64,000 nt of DNA from Rouxiella sp. S1S-2 (GTDB taxonomy: Bacteria; Pseudomonadota; Gammaproteobacteria; Enterobacterales; Enterobacteriaceae): contig NZ_WFKL01000001.1 in assembly GCF_009208105.1 (NCBI RefSeq), positions 4,092,001 to 4,156,000 of the forward strand, given 5' to 3'. The notes beneath the pieces are model-generated. The model worked only from the letters and a program-made list of their open reading frames with translations. It had not been told where the DNA came from and did no database searches. The position numbers and the translations under genes are program-made. Of the stretch, positions 53,863 to 63,256 are shown in pieces (positions within the stretch are counted from its first letter, which is position 1; each line of letters starts with the position of its first letter).

Positions 53863-55155
53863 TCACAGGTACGGCGACCAGGCAGGAAATGAGACCTGTC
53901 CATCGGTAGCCGGAAGACGCGCTTTGAAACGCCCATCAGTCGAAACCAACTGCAACACCTTACCCAGTCCCTGTGAGGAGCTGTAAATAATCATGGTGCC
54001 ATTCGGCGCGATACTAGGCGTTTCATCCAGGAACGTGTCCGTTAATACTTGAACGGCTCCCGTTTCCAGATCTTGTTTGGCGATGTGTTGGCTGCCGTTT
54101 GCGGAGCTAACCATTACAAGGAATTTTCCATCGGAGCTAACATCTGAGTCTTGGTTCTGAGAACCTTCCCACGTCAGACGCTGTGGCGCACCGCCATTAA
54201 TATTTACTTTATACACCTGAGGACGACCGCCCTGATCCGAGGTAAACGCCAGATTTTGACTGTCTGGGTACCAGGTTGGCTCAGTGCTGTTGCTGCGTCC
54301 GTCAGTAACCTGGCTGATTTGGCCAGATGATAAATTCATTACATACAGGTTCAGGCTGCCTGATTTAGACAGGGCCATCGCCAGTTTTGTACCGTCTGGA
54401 GAAAATGCCGGTGCACCGTTGTGACGCGGGAAGTCGGCAATTTGTCTCACTGCACCGTTAGCTAACGTCTGTACAACCAGTGCAGAACGTCCGCTTTCAA
54501 AAGTAACATAAGCCAGTTTGCTGCCGTCTGGAGACCAGGCCGGTGACATCAATGGCTCAGGCGAACGATGCACGACAAATTGATTGTAGCCGTCATAGTC
54601 CGCTACGCGCAGTTCATACGGGAATTTTCCACCGTTGGTCTGCACGACGTACGCGATACGGGTGCGGAAAGCCCCTTTTATTCCGGTCAGTTTCTGGAAT
54701 ACTTCATCACTCGCGGTGTGGCCTGCATAGCGCAGCCATTCCTTGGTGATTTTGTATTGGTTTTGAGAAATAACCGTACCAGATGCACCAGAGGTGTCGA
54801 CCAACTGGTAAGAAACCAGATAGCTGCCGTCACCGCCAGGCTGAATTTGTCCTACGACGACGTCGTTAATACCCAACGCGCTCCAGGCAGCAGGCGTGAC
54901 TTCAGCTGCTGTGGTGGGTTGCTGTGGCATACGCGCACTGTCAATCGGGTTGAATTTACCGCTATTACGCAGGTCAGCAGAAACAATGCTGCCGATATCC
55001 TGCGGAGGAGTCCCCGGACCCGCCCACTTGAAAGGCACCACTGCGATAGGACGTGCACTGTCAACACCTTGCGTGATCTGGATGCGAACTTCCGCCTGCG
55101 CGGCCGTCGCCAACATCATTAATAGGCCGAATGCTACTCGAATTGCCTGTTTCAT
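53863..55155 (-). CDS. tolB: Tol-Pal system periplasmic protein TolB
   Basis: 430 residues: signal peptide (about 1-21), N-terminal alpha/beta domain (about 22-160), then a six-bladed beta-propeller with WD40-like PD repeats ([52 protein letters not shown]). It binds Pal, TolA and Lpp during outer-membrane constriction. ATG 55155 follows AAGGGAG. 45 bp upstream of pal. Confidence 0.99.
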   Translation of the reverse strand: MKQAIRVAFGLLMMLATAAQAEVRIQITQGVDSARPIAVVPFKWAGPGTPPQDIGSIVSADLRNSGKFNPIDSARMPQQPTTAAEVTPAAWSALGINDVVVGQIQPGGDGSYLVSYQLVDTSGASGTVISQNQYKITKEWLRYAGHTASDEVFQKLTGIKGAFRTRIAYVVQTNGGKFPYELRVADYDGYNQFVVHRSPEPLMSPAWSPDGSKLAYVTFESGRSALVVQTLANGAVRQIADFPRHNGAPAFSPDGTKLAMALSKSGSLNLYVMNLSSGQISQVTDGRSNSTEPTWYPDSQNLAFTSDQGGRPQVYKVNINGGAPQRLTWEGSQNQDSDVSSDGKFLVMVSSANGSQHIAKQDLETGAVQVLTDTFLDETPSIAPNGTMIIYSSSQGLGKVLQLVSTDGRFKARLPATDGQVSFPAWSPYL

Positions 55156-55466
55156 TGTATCTCCCTTATCTGGACTCTGAGCCCGAAAGAAATCTTACGC
55201 CCCGCGAAACATCGTCATAAACAGCAGAACAACCGAGCATAAACTCCCCTATTTCCATGTTGGGAATGCACGGTTTGCCGCTGTTTTATACGGCTCTGAC
55301 GCCTGCGGGCCATGAGGTCTGACCGGCTTATTCTTTCCGCGATAAATTAGCAGAATTTTAACAAACCAATGCACACAAAACTACATAAACACCAGATAAG
55401 CCATCGTAAATATCTTAAAGAAAAATATTTTCGACTGCTGACTCTACACCTTGTTACCTAAGCCTC
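55156..55466 (-). promoter_or_regulatory. tolA-tolB intergenic region
   Basis: 311 bp between cotranscribed genes, longer than I recall in E. coli. A hairpin (AAGCCTC/GAGGCTT) overlaps the tolA stop with no T-tract. A 24-codon frame at 55166-55240 has a GGGGAG ribosome site and ends ten bases before tolB. An internal tolB-pal promoter is plausible but not identified. Confidence 0.4.
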
Positions 55467-56825
55467 TTATCGAGGCTTAAAGTCTAGCCCTGCACTTTTG
55501 AATACTTCATAAACAGCCTGCGAAGGCGGGGCTGGGAATTTAGCCTGCCTTGCAGCAGCAATTGCTGCCTGACACAGTGCTGGATCGCCCCCCTCAGATT
55601 GAATATCCAAAAGCGTCCCGTTTGCGGCTAGCTTGATATTCAGATTACAGGTCTTGCCGATGTATGACTGATAATCATAGAAACGGCTTTGAATAGCAGC
55701 CTGAATCTTATTGCTATAACTGTCGATATCCGCACCAGATGCACCCGCCTTTTTGGTATTACCCTTCCCTGCCGGTGCTCCACCGCCGCCCTTCGGCGCG
55801 TTTTTAGACGATGCTAAACCACCAAACAGATCGTTAACATCTGAAGACTCTTTCGCTGCAGCCGCCGCGGCTTTCTTCTTGGCATCCGCAGCAGACTTGG
55901 CCGCAGCGGCCTTCTCGGCAGCAGCTTCCTTAGCGGCGGCAGCCTTCTCGGCAGCGGCCTCTTTGGCGGCTGTAGCTTTCGCTTCGGCAGCTTCTTTGGC
56001 AGCCGCAGCTTTCGCATCAGCAGCAGCCTGTTTAGCTTCTTCAGCCGCGGCTTTCTTCTCTGCATCAGCCGCCGCTTTTTTAGCTTCGGCGTCTGCCTGT
56101 TTTTTCGCGTCAGCCTGAGCCTGTTTCTTGGCACTGGCCGCTGCTGCTGCGTCAGCTTCGGCCTGTTTCTTGGCCTCACTTTCGGCTTTTTTCTGTGCAT
56201 CAGCCTGAGCTTTAGCAACTTTATCGGCTTCGGCCTTGGCTTTCGCGGCAGCATCGGCTGCCTGCTTTTGCTGTTCTTTTACTGCAGCAGCCTTAGCGTC
56301 AGCAGCGGCCTGCTTGGCATCTTCTGCCGCTTCTTTCGCCTGTTCGGCGGCAGCCTGCTTCTGCTGCTCTGCGGCCTGTTTTGCCTGCGCTGCAGCAGCC
56401 TGTTTTTGTTCCTGCGCAGCCTGCTTCGCGGATTCGGCAGCTTCTTTAGCCTGATCGGCCTTCTGCTGCTGTGCCGCCTGCTGGGCTGCTAAACGTTCTT
56501 TTTCAAGCTCTTTCAGTTGCTGCTGTTGTTCAGCCTGCTTCTGTTGCAACTCTTCAGCCTGCTGCTCAGATTTTTTCTGGTGCGATTGCTGCGCACGATT
56601 AGCGTCAGCCTGCTGCTGTTGCTCACGGTTATATTGATCAACCACGGCACCGGAATCGACCATTACGGCTGAAATATCCGTACCGCCACCGCCGCCGCTC
56701 ATGCTGGTGTCCTCTTCGAGAGAGCTCCAGACCAACAGGGCTATCAATATGATATGCAGAACGACCGAAACAATAACGGCGCGTTTGAGCTTATCGTTTT
56801 GTTCAGTTGCAGTTGCCTTTACCAA
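55467..56825 (-). CDS. tolA: Tol-Pal system inner-membrane protein TolA
   Basis: 452 residues. Domain I: one membrane helix (about 14-34) with the SxxxH motif Ser20-His24 that contacts TolQ/TolR. Domain II: long Ala/Lys/Glu/Gln-rich helix (about 65-325). Domain III: globular C-terminus (about 345-452; GASGADIDSYSNKIQAAIQ, GKTCNLNIKLA, PPSQAVYEVFK), which binds TolB, CpoB and is the port for group A colicins and phages. The only fitting start is TTG at 56825; the next in-frame ATG lies past the membrane helix. Confidence 0.97.
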   Translation of the reverse strand: MVKATATEQNDKLKRAVIVSVVLHIILIALLVWSSLEEDTSMSGGGGGTDISAVMVDSGAVVDQYNREQQQQADANRAQQSHQKKSEQQAEELQQKQAEQQQQLKELEKERLAAQQAAQQQKADQAKEAAESAKQAAQEQKQAAAAQAKQAAEQQKQAAAEQAKEAAEDAKQAAADAKAAAVKEQQKQAADAAAKAKAEADKVAKAQADAQKKAESEAKKQAEADAAAAASAKKQAQADAKKQADAEAKKAAADAEKKAAAEEAKQAAADAKAAAAKEAAEAKATAAKEAAAEKAAAAKEAAAEKAAAAKSAADAKKKAAAAAAKESSDVNDLFGGLASSKNAPKGGGGAPAGKGNTKKAGASGADIDSYSNKIQAAIQSRFYDYQSYIGKTCNLNIKLAANGTLLDIQSEGGDPALCQAAIAAARQAKFPAPPSQAVYEVFKSAGLDFKPR

Positions 56826-56927
56826 AATAGATTTCCCAACACAGGATTGCTAAAGCCCGGTCAGCACACGTTCTTTATTAACGTACACCGGCCAGGTTTA
56901 AAATAAATGTCACCCATCAGCCTTGGA

Positions 56928-57356
56928 TCAGATTGGTTGTGTCATCAAACCGACAGATTTCACACCAGCCTGATGCAGCAAGTTGAGCGCCTTTATGATC
57001 TCGTCATAGGGCACTTCTTTTGCTCCACCGATCAGGAAAACAGTCTTCGGATTAGCCTGTATGCGTTTTGTTGCTTCCGCAATAACCTGCTGCTCCGGCA
57101 GTTGTTCCATTCTTTGATGGTCAATAACAATGGTGTATTGGCCTACGCCAGACACTTCGACGATAACCGGCGGGTTATCGTCAGTGGACACAGTTTTAGA
57201 GTCTGTCGCGTCTGGCAGGTCCACTTCAACACTCTGAGTAATGATGGGCGCCGTTGCCATAAAGATAAGCAGCAGCACCAACAGAACGTCAAGCAGTGGG
57301 ACGATGTTGATCTCAGACTTCAGTTCGCGACGATGACGACCTCGTACTCGAGCCAT
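56928..57356 (-). CDS. tolR: Tol-Pal system proton-channel subunit TolR
   Basis: 142 residues, ExbD/TolR family. One membrane helix (about 18-38) with the proton-pathway Asp in PLLDVLLVLLLIFM, then a periplasmic domain. With TolQ it uses the proton gradient to drive TolA. ATG follows GGGAGG. 11 bp after tolQ. Confidence 0.99.
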   Translation of the reverse strand: MARVRGRHRRELKSEINIVPLLDVLLVLLLIFMATAPIITQSVEVDLPDATDSKTVSTDDNPPVIVEVSGVGQYTIVIDHQRMEQLPEQQVIAEATKRIQANPKTVFLIGGAKEVPYDEIIKALNLLHQAGVKSVGLMTQPI

Positions 57357-57367
57357 GCTTTCCTCCC

Positions 57368-58054
57368 TTAATTACTGCTTTCGCGAGAGAAAGCCTGACG
57401 GTGCAGGATAGCCGTGAACTCTTCCATGAAGTTATCGTAATTTTGTTCGAGTTTATTAACGCGCTGATTCAGGCGGTTATAAGCCATAACGGCAGGAATT
57501 GCGGCGAACAAACCGATAGCGGTGGCGATCAGTGCCTCGGCAATACCTGGGGCAACCATTTGCAGCGTAGCCTGTTTAACTGAACCTAAGCCGATAAACG
57601 CGTGCATGATACCCCAAACGGTACCGAACAGACCGATGTACGGGCTGATTGAACCTACGGTGCCAAGGAAAGGAATATGGGTTTCAAGTGACTCAAGTTC
57701 ACGATTGAAAGAGATGCGCATCGCGCGCGATGAGCCTTCAATGACCGACTCTGGGGCATGGCTGTTTGCACGATGCAAACGGGCAAACTCTTTAAAACCA
57801 GAGTGGAAAATCTGTTCGGCACCGCTCAAGGTGTCACGACGGCCCTGGCTTTCCTGATATAAACGAGAAAGCTCAATACCGGACCAGAATTTATCTTCAA
57901 ATGCTTCGGCTTCACGGGTTGCCGCATTCAACACTTTGGTGCGCTGAATGATGATGGCCCAAGAGGCAATGGAAAAACAGATCAGGATAAGCATGATCAG
58001 CTTAACCAGGATGCTGGCCTTTAAAAATAAATCAAAAATGTTCATGTCAGTCAC
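57368..58054 (-). CDS. tolQ: Tol-Pal system proton-channel subunit TolQ
   Basis: 228 residues, MotA/TolQ/ExbB family, three membrane helices; [20 protein letters not shown] and [16 protein letters not shown] are the channel helices. GTG start overlapping the ybgC stop (GTGA), as E. coli tolQ also uses GTG. Energises TolA with TolR. Confidence 0.99.
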   Translation of the reverse strand: MTDMNIFDLFLKASILVKLIMLILICFSIASWAIIIQRTKVLNAATREAEAFEDKFWSGIELSRLYQESQGRRDTLSGAEQIFHSGFKEFARLHRANSHAPESVIEGSSRAMRISFNRELESLETHIPFLGTVGSISPYIGLFGTVWGIMHAFIGLGSVKQATLQMVAPGIAEALIATAIGLFAAIPAVMAYNRLNQRVNKLEQNYDNFMEEFTAILHRQAFSRESSN

Positions 58055-58455
58055 TGCTTAAACTCCGCGACAATAGACTTAGGAAGCGCTCGTGGCTTCA
58101 TTTGATGTGGATCGATGCATGCAATTAACACATCTGCACTACACAGAAGGTTTCCATGCGAATCAAGAATTCGTTGTGCAAAGGTAAGTGAAGCTCCCCG
58201 AATTTCGGTTATTTCACTCTGGACGTCCAGCAAATCGTCAAGGCGTGCCGGTGCCAGATAGTCAACCGTCATACGGCGAACTGCAAAAGCGACATGGTCT
58301 TCCAGCAACTGATGCTGGTGAAAGTTGCGTTGGCGCAACATCTCTGTGCGAGCCCTTTCAAAAAAGGCGACGTAACGGGCGTGATAAACCACACCACCTG
58401 CATCGGTGTCTTCGTAATAGACACGGACAGGCCATCGGAACAACGAATTACTCAC
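58051..58455 (-). CDS. ybgC: acyl-CoA thioesterase YbgC of the tol-pal operon
   Basis: 134-residue hot-dog-fold thioesterase, the same length as in E. coli. [27 protein letters not shown] contains the catalytic Asp and the 4HBT signature. E. coli YbgC hydrolyses acyl-CoAs and interacts with ACP and phospholipid synthesis enzymes. GTG 58455 behind GGGAT gives [17 protein letters not shown]; the frame is open for 14 codons upstream. First gene of the tol-pal operon. Confidence 0.96.
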   Translation of the reverse strand: MSNSLFRWPVRVYYEDTDAGGVVYHARYVAFFERARTEMLRQRNFHQHQLLEDHVAFAVRRMTVDYLAPARLDDLLDVQSEITEIRGASLTFAQRILDSHGNLLCSADVLIACIDPHQMKPRALPKSIVAEFKQ

Positions 58456-58714
58456 TCTACATCCCGTATTGCAATTTGACGGCCCTACTATACGCAACTG
58501 ATTTCAGCTTGGGAATGGGTTGCTGAGCTGGAATGAAAATAATTATCGGCCATGATGTGCCAATGAAATGAGAGTGTCAGTGCTTTGTAAATCATGTAAA
58601 TAAAAGAAAGGTTTTTACTTACCCAATTTCGCTCTGTGGGTGACCCACTTGAAACAAGGGGTCCATTAAGGACCCCTTACGATCGCGGCGGGAAATAGCT
58701 CCGCCGTATGTATT
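58456..58714 (-). promoter_or_regulatory. cydX-ybgC intergenic region (no ybgE)
   Basis: About 260 bp holding the cyd terminator (58656-58678) and presumably the tol-pal promoter. In E. coli ybgE (97 codons) occupies this gap; no frame here resembles it. Confidence 0.5.
58656..58678 (-). terminator. terminator of the cydABX operon
   Basis: AAGGGGTCC and GGACCCCTT pair perfectly around TTAAT, followed on the minus strand by GTTTC; T-tract short. Confidence 0.65.
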
Positions 58715-58828
58715 TTATTTGTTCTCTTTTGCTGCTTTGCTTTCTTCGCTGTGCTCAAACGCCAAGGCGGTAATTATCCCAAACGAGCAGGCAAGAAGTG
58801 TTCCGAGAATCCAGGCAAAATACCACAT
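58715..58828 (-). CDS. cydX: cytochrome bd-I oxidase small subunit CydX
   Basis: 37-codon gene read directly from the sequence. The product begins MWYFAWILGTLLACSFG and continues with IITALAFEH before a charged tail (about residues 27-37) of Glu, Ser, Lys, Ala and Asn. It is one membrane helix that stabilises the heme centres of CydAB. Near-identical to E. coli CydX over the first 26 residues. Starts 27 bases after the cydB stop, within the operon. Confidence 0.96.
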   Translation of the reverse strand: MWYFAWILGTLLACSFGIITALAFEHSEESKAAKENK

Positions 58829-58855
58829 AGTTTCAGGCTCCTGTTGCCGTTGAAG

Positions 58856-59995
58856 TTAATACAACGAATGCTTGTTGTTTTCGATGTAGTTTTTATCCAG
58901 ACGACCAAACATCTTGTAGTACGCCCAACTGGTATAAAGAAGGATGATCGGTACAAAAATGCAGGCTACGACAGTCATCACTTTCAACGTTAACGGGCTA
59001 GACGTTGCGTCCCACATGGTCAGACTCATGCTCGGCATGGTGCTCGACGGCATAACAAACGGGAACATTGTTACGCCAGCAGTGAGAATGACACAGGCAA
59101 TAGTTAATGATGAGGTCAGGAATGCCCATGCACCTTTATTGAACCGAGAAAGCAGAATGGTAAATAAAGGTAAAGCTACGCCCAACGCCGGGATAGCCCA
59201 CAGAATCGGCATGCGATTATAGTTAAGCAACCAGGCACCCGCCTCATGCGCCACCGTTTTACGCAGCGGATTTGATTCGGCAGCGGTGTTGATTACCGAA
59301 GTGATTACGTAGCCGTCGATCCCCTTAACCAGCCAGATGCCGGCCACCAGGAAACACACCATCATCACCAGCGCCGAAATTTGCGAGGCAGCACGGGTGC
59401 GAAGATGGAGTTCACCGGTAGTTCGCATCTGCAAATAGGTCGCGCCCTGCGTTATCAGCATAGTCAGACTGACGATACCGGCAAGCAGGCCAAACGGGTT
59501 GAGCAACTGCAATAGATTGCCGGTGTAATAAAGACGCAGATATTCATCAATGTGGAACGGCACGCCCAATAGCAGGTTGCCGAACGCGACGCCAAATACC
59601 AGAGCGGGAACAAAGCTACCGATAAAAATGCCCCAGTCCCACATGTTACGCCAGCGTCTGTCATCAACTTTAGCGCGGTAGTCAAAGCCCAGCGGACGGA
59701 AGAACAGCGCGCAAAGCACCAGGATCATCGCCGCATAAAAGCCGGAAAACGCCGCCGCATAGACCATCGGCCAGGCGGCAAACAGCGCGCCGCCTGCGGT
59801 AATGAGCCAAACCTGATTACCGTCCCAATGGGGAGCAATCGAGTTAATCATTATCCGACGCTCGGTATCGGTTTTACCGATAATCCGAACCAGAATGCCG
59901 ACACCCATGTCGAACCCGTCGGTGACCGCAAAGCCGATAAACAGCACACCTATCAGCGCCCACCAGATAAACCTTAATACTTCATAGTCGAACAT
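58856..59995 (-). CDS. cydB: cytochrome bd-I ubiquinol oxidase subunit II
   Basis: 379 residues, same as E. coli, with eight to nine membrane helices. Starts MFDYEVLRFIWWALIGVLF; GFDMGVGIL, HWDGNQVWLITAGGALFAAWP and the C-terminal SWAYYKMFGRLDKNYIE are family blocks. Structural partner of CydA; hosts bound quinone in some structures. ATG follows GGAGAG, 14 bp after cydA. Confidence 0.99.
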   Translation of the reverse strand: MFDYEVLRFIWWALIGVLFIGFAVTDGFDMGVGILVRIIGKTDTERRIMINSIAPHWDGNQVWLITAGGALFAAWPMVYAAAFSGFYAAMILVLCALFFRPLGFDYRAKVDDRRWRNMWDWGIFIGSFVPALVFGVAFGNLLLGVPFHIDEYLRLYYTGNLLQLLNPFGLLAGIVSLTMLITQGATYLQMRTTGELHLRTRAASQISALVMMVCFLVAGIWLVKGIDGYVITSVINTAAESNPLRKTVAHEAGAWLLNYNRMPILWAIPALGVALPLFTILLSRFNKGAWAFLTSSLTIACVILTAGVTMFPFVMPSSTMPSMSLTMWDATSSPLTLKVMTVVACIFVPIILLYTSWAYYKMFGRLDKNYIENNKHSLY

Positions 59996-60009
59996 AAGGG
60001 TTCTCTCCT

Positions 60010-61578
60010 TTACTGTGCTTGCTCAATAGAGGCGGCAGGCTGTTCAAAATGATAACGGCCGGTTTTCAGGCTGCTCGGTCCCAGTCGTGCGAACTTGAAC
60101 ATCAGGAACATTTCAGCCACCAGGAACAGCGTATACAGCCCGCAGATAAGGATCATTGAGGTAAGCACGTCGCCAGTGGTTAACGAGGAGTTTGCCACCG
60201 CAGTAGGTAAAATCTCGCCGATTGCCCAAGGCTGACGACCATACTCGGCGACAAACCACCCCGCTTCTACTGCAATCCACGGCAGAGGCAAACCATAGAG
60301 CGCCGCGCGATGCAGCCATCGACGCTTGCCAATCTGTCCCCGCAAAACAGTAAAGAATGACAGACCGATAATCAGCAGAATAAGGAAGCCACAGGCCACC
60401 ATGATGCGAAAAGCAAAGTACAGCGGCAGAACGCGTGGAATCGAATCCTTGGTCGCCTGCTGAATTTGCGCTTCGCTCGCGTCGGAGACCTTCTCGGTAT
60501 AGCGTTTCAACAACATGCCATAGCCAAGGTCAACTTTGGTTTTCTCAAAATCGCTGCGCACTTCGGGATTAGTATTCCCCGAGCGCAGTTCTTCAAGCAG
60601 CGTGTAGGCTTTAATACCGTTTCTGATCCGCACTTCATGCTGCGCCATCAGCTCTTTGAGGCCAGTTACCGGCTTGTCGACGGAGCGTGTAGCTATCAGG
60701 CCAAGCAGGTATGGGATTTGGATGGAGTATTGGTTCTCCATTTTGTCCTGATTTGGCAGACCGATCAGCGTAAAGTTGGCTGGTGCAGGCTGTGTTTCCC
60801 ACTCGGCTTCAATGGCGGCGAGCTTGGTTTTCTGCACGTCACCCATCTCGTAGCCGGATTCGTCGCCGAGAACAATCACGGAAAGCGTAGCGGCTAGACC
60901 GAAGCTGGCTGCAATGGCAAACGAGCGCTTGGCAAAAGCAGTATCACGCCCCTTGAGCAGATAGTATGAGCTGATGGCTAAAACGAACATGGCACCGGTC
61001 ACATAACCTGCCGCCACGGTGTGTACGAATTTCACCTGCGCTACCGGGTTGAACACCAGCTCGGAGAAACTGACCATCTCCATGCGCATCGTTTCATAGT
61101 TGAACTCGGAGGCTATCGGATTTTGCATCCAGCCGTTAGCGACCAGTATCCACAGCGCGGAGAGGTTCGAACCAAGCGCAACGAACCAGGTTACCGTCAT
61201 GTGCTGGACTTTGGATAAACGATCCCAGCCGAAGAAGAATAACCCTACCAGCGTCGACTCGAGGAAGAACGCCATCAGACCCTCAATGGCAAGCGGTGCG
61301 CCAAATATGTCCCCGACGTAGTGTGAGAAATATGACCAGTTGGTTCCGAACTGGAACTCCATGGTCAAGCCAGTGGCCACCCCCAGCGCAAAGTTAACTG
61401 CAAATAACTTGCCCCAGAATTTGGTCATGTCCTTATAGATTTGTTTGCCGGAAAGAACATATACCGTTTCCATAATTGCCAACAAAAACGCCATACCCAG
61501 CGTTAATGGAACAAAAAGAAAATGGTACATGGCCGTTAAAGCAAACTGCAAACGCGACAGCTCAACGATATCAAACAT
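60010..61578 (-). CDS. cydA: cytochrome bd-I ubiquinol oxidase subunit I
   Basis: 522 residues, as in E. coli. Oxidises ubiquinol and reduces O2 at high affinity under low oxygen. His19 (heme b595 ligand) is in [14 protein letters not shown]; the long Q-loop with [29 protein letters not shown] sequence and the [12 protein letters not shown] block are intact. ATG 61578 follows AGGGG and gives [12 protein letters not shown]; the upstream open frame is not family-like. The leader contains FNR-type palindromes. Confidence 0.99.
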   Translation of the reverse strand: MFDIVELSRLQFALTAMYHFLFVPLTLGMAFLLAIMETVYVLSGKQIYKDMTKFWGKLFAVNFALGVATGLTMEFQFGTNWSYFSHYVGDIFGAPLAIEGLMAFFLESTLVGLFFFGWDRLSKVQHMTVTWFVALGSNLSALWILVANGWMQNPIASEFNYETMRMEMVSFSELVFNPVAQVKFVHTVAAGYVTGAMFVLAISSYYLLKGRDTAFAKRSFAIAASFGLAATLSVIVLGDESGYEMGDVQKTKLAAIEAEWETQPAPANFTLIGLPNQDKMENQYSIQIPYLLGLIATRSVDKPVTGLKELMAQHEVRIRNGIKAYTLLEELRSGNTNPEVRSDFEKTKVDLGYGMLLKRYTEKVSDASEAQIQQATKDSIPRVLPLYFAFRIMVACGFLILLIIGLSFFTVLRGQIGKRRWLHRAALYGLPLPWIAVEAGWFVAEYGRQPWAIGEILPTAVANSSLTTGDVLTSMILICGLYTLFLVAEMFLMFKFARLGPSSLKTGRYHFEQPAASIEQAQ

Positions 61579-62020
61579 CTTAGCCCCTAGCTCCTCAGAG
61601 GAAGACTTCAAATTGCGACTCTGTGACGTACAAACTTAAATACGCCTCACGATTTCCAGTATTTAACGTGCTGTTATCAAAAATGCTCTATTTCTTTAAT
61701 ACTTAATTCCTTTATTTGCTCACTTTACGATTTAATGAATTTTTAAATTAACTAACCCTTAGGATAAAGCGTAGCTGCACTGATGAGAAAAAAACAGGCA
61801 GCGCTCAGGCCAGTAACCCCTGCGGGCAACGGTTTGAGTTAAAAGAGTAAAGTAGAGCGCGTGTAAGCTGTGGCCTCACCGCATCTTTAAAGAAATATTG
61901 TTTCTTGCACTCGGCAATATTACGCCACTATCCCCCTACAATAAATAGGTCTTTTGTGCGCCATGACTTATTTTTAGAATGCAGATCAATTCTTATCATT
62001 TCCCTCAACTATGCAGCCGA

Positions 62021-62034
62021 TTGATCTAGGGCAA
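62021..62034 (-). promoter_or_regulatory. second FNR-like site upstream of cydA
   Basis: TTGATCTAGGGCAA keeps the left half TTGAT and the CTAG spacer of the perfect site at 62226 but has two changes in the right half. Confidence 0.5.
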
Positions 62035-62225
62035 TTTAAGCCTTTAGGAATATTATTTCCAGCCAAATAAGATAAAATTTAACGAATAAAATCAACACAT
62101 GTTAATAAAGTTATTATATGTTCTGGGGTTTAATTACCTATGTTAAAAACATGTAATTTATAGGTTTTAAATTTAATTCTTAAAAAACGCTGTTTATTTT
62201 TTATTTTTAGTAAAAAATAAAAACG

Positions 62226-62239
62226 TTGATCTAGATCAA
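62226..62239 (-). promoter_or_regulatory. perfect FNR palindrome upstream of cydA
   Basis: TTGATCTAGATCAA is an exact match to TTGAT-N4-ATCAA. It lies about 650 bp before the cydA start and 145 bp after the sucD stop. FNR represses cydAB under full anaerobiosis in E. coli. Confidence 0.8.
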
Positions 62240-62334
62240 AAAACCAATCAATTAATTGTAAATATCAAAAAGAATAATAGCCGATTAATTTTATTAAAAT
62301 TAATTATTCAAGATGAAATTATTTAAATGATAGG

Positions 62335-62364
62335 CAAAAAAAATGCCGCCTAATCAGGCGGCAT
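62335..62364 (-). terminator. terminator after sucD
   Basis: On the minus strand ATGCCGCCT and AGGCGGCAT pair around GATT, followed by a long T-tract. Confidence 0.9.
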
Positions 62365-62383
62365 TGATATTGTTTATTATGAC

Positions 62384-63256
62384 TTACTGTGGCAGTACAG
62401 ATTTAACTGCGTTGCCGATTTCAGCCAGGCTGCGAACGGTTTTAACACCCGCAGCTTCAAGCGCGGCAAATTTGTCGTCTGCTGTCCCTTTACCACCGGC
62501 AATGATGGCGCCAGCATGGCCCATACGTTTGCCTTTAGGCGCAGTCACGCCAGCGATATAACCGACAACCGGCTTGGTGACGTGATCTTTGATATAGGCA
62601 GCCGCTTCTTCTTCTGCGTTACCGCCGATCTCACCGATCATCACGATCACTTCAGTTTGCGGATCTTCCTGGAACAGTTTCAGGATATCGATGAAGTTTG
62701 AACCCGGGATCGGGTCGCCGCCGATACCGACGCAGCTTGACTGACCAAAACCGATATCGGTCGTCTGCTTAACCGCTTCATAGGTCAACGTACCGGAGCG
62801 GGAAACGATGCCCACTTTGCCTGGCTGGTGAATGTGGCCCGGCATGATGCCGATTTTACATTCGCCTGGGGTGATAACGCCCGGACAGTTAGGGCCAATC
62901 ATGCGCGCGTCGCTTTGCTCAAGCTTCAATTTCACTACCAGCATGTCCAGCGTTGGAATACCTTCGGTGATACAGATGATGAGCTTGATACCCGCATCAA
63001 TAGCTTCAAGGATAGAGTCTTTACAGAATGGAGCGGGCACGTAGATGACAGATGCCGTAGCACCGGTCGTTTCAACGGCTTCACGAACAGTATTGAACAC
63101 TGGCAGGCCAAGGTGCTCGGTGCCGCCTTTGCCTGGCGTTACGCCGCCAACCATTTTGGTTCCGTAGGCAATCGCCTGCTCGGAGTGGAAAGTCCCTTGG
63201 CTACCGGTAAAGCCCTGGCAGATAACTTTGGTGTTCTTATTGATTAAAATCGACAT
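62384..63256 (-). CDS. sucD: succinyl-CoA synthetase alpha subunit
   Basis: 290 residues. With SucC it interconverts succinyl-CoA and succinate with ATP formation in the TCA cycle. The CoA-binding Rossmann segment ([17 protein letters not shown]), [20 protein letters not shown] and the phosphohistidine loop [13 protein letters not shown] are intact. The ATG shares one base with the sucC stop (TAATG). Confidence 0.99.
   Translation of the reverse strand: MSILINKNTKVICQGFTGSQGTFHSEQAIAYGTKMVGGVTPGKGGTEHLGLPVFNTVREAVETTGATASVIYVPAPFCKDSILEAIDAGIKLIICITEGIPTLDMLVVKLKLEQSDARMIGPNCPGVITPGECKIGIMPGHIHQPGKVGIVSRSGTLTYEAVKQTTDIGFGQSSCVGIGGDPIPGSNFIDILKLFQEDPQTEVIVMIGEIGGNAEEEAAAYIKDHVTKPVVGYIAGVTAPKGKRMGHAGAIIAGGKGTADDKFAALEAAGVKTVRSLAEIGNAVKSVLPQ

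Larger units (their letters stand above)
61579..62334 (-). promoter_or_regulatory. long cydA regulatory region
   Basis: About 750 bp, very A+T-rich toward the right, with no coding frame. It contains two FNR-like sites, a palindrome at 62097-62121 and many TTAAT-rich stretches (62110-62320) that could bind ArcA; I could not define single ArcA boxes. E. coli cydA likewise has a long multi-promoter control region under ArcA and FNR. Confidence 0.6.

Noticed and set aside
56236..56492. Cys/Ala-rich and Leu/Phe-rich plus-strand frames opposite tolA
   Set aside because: They are antisense shadows of the Ala/Lys/Gln-rich tolA domain II and have no start context.
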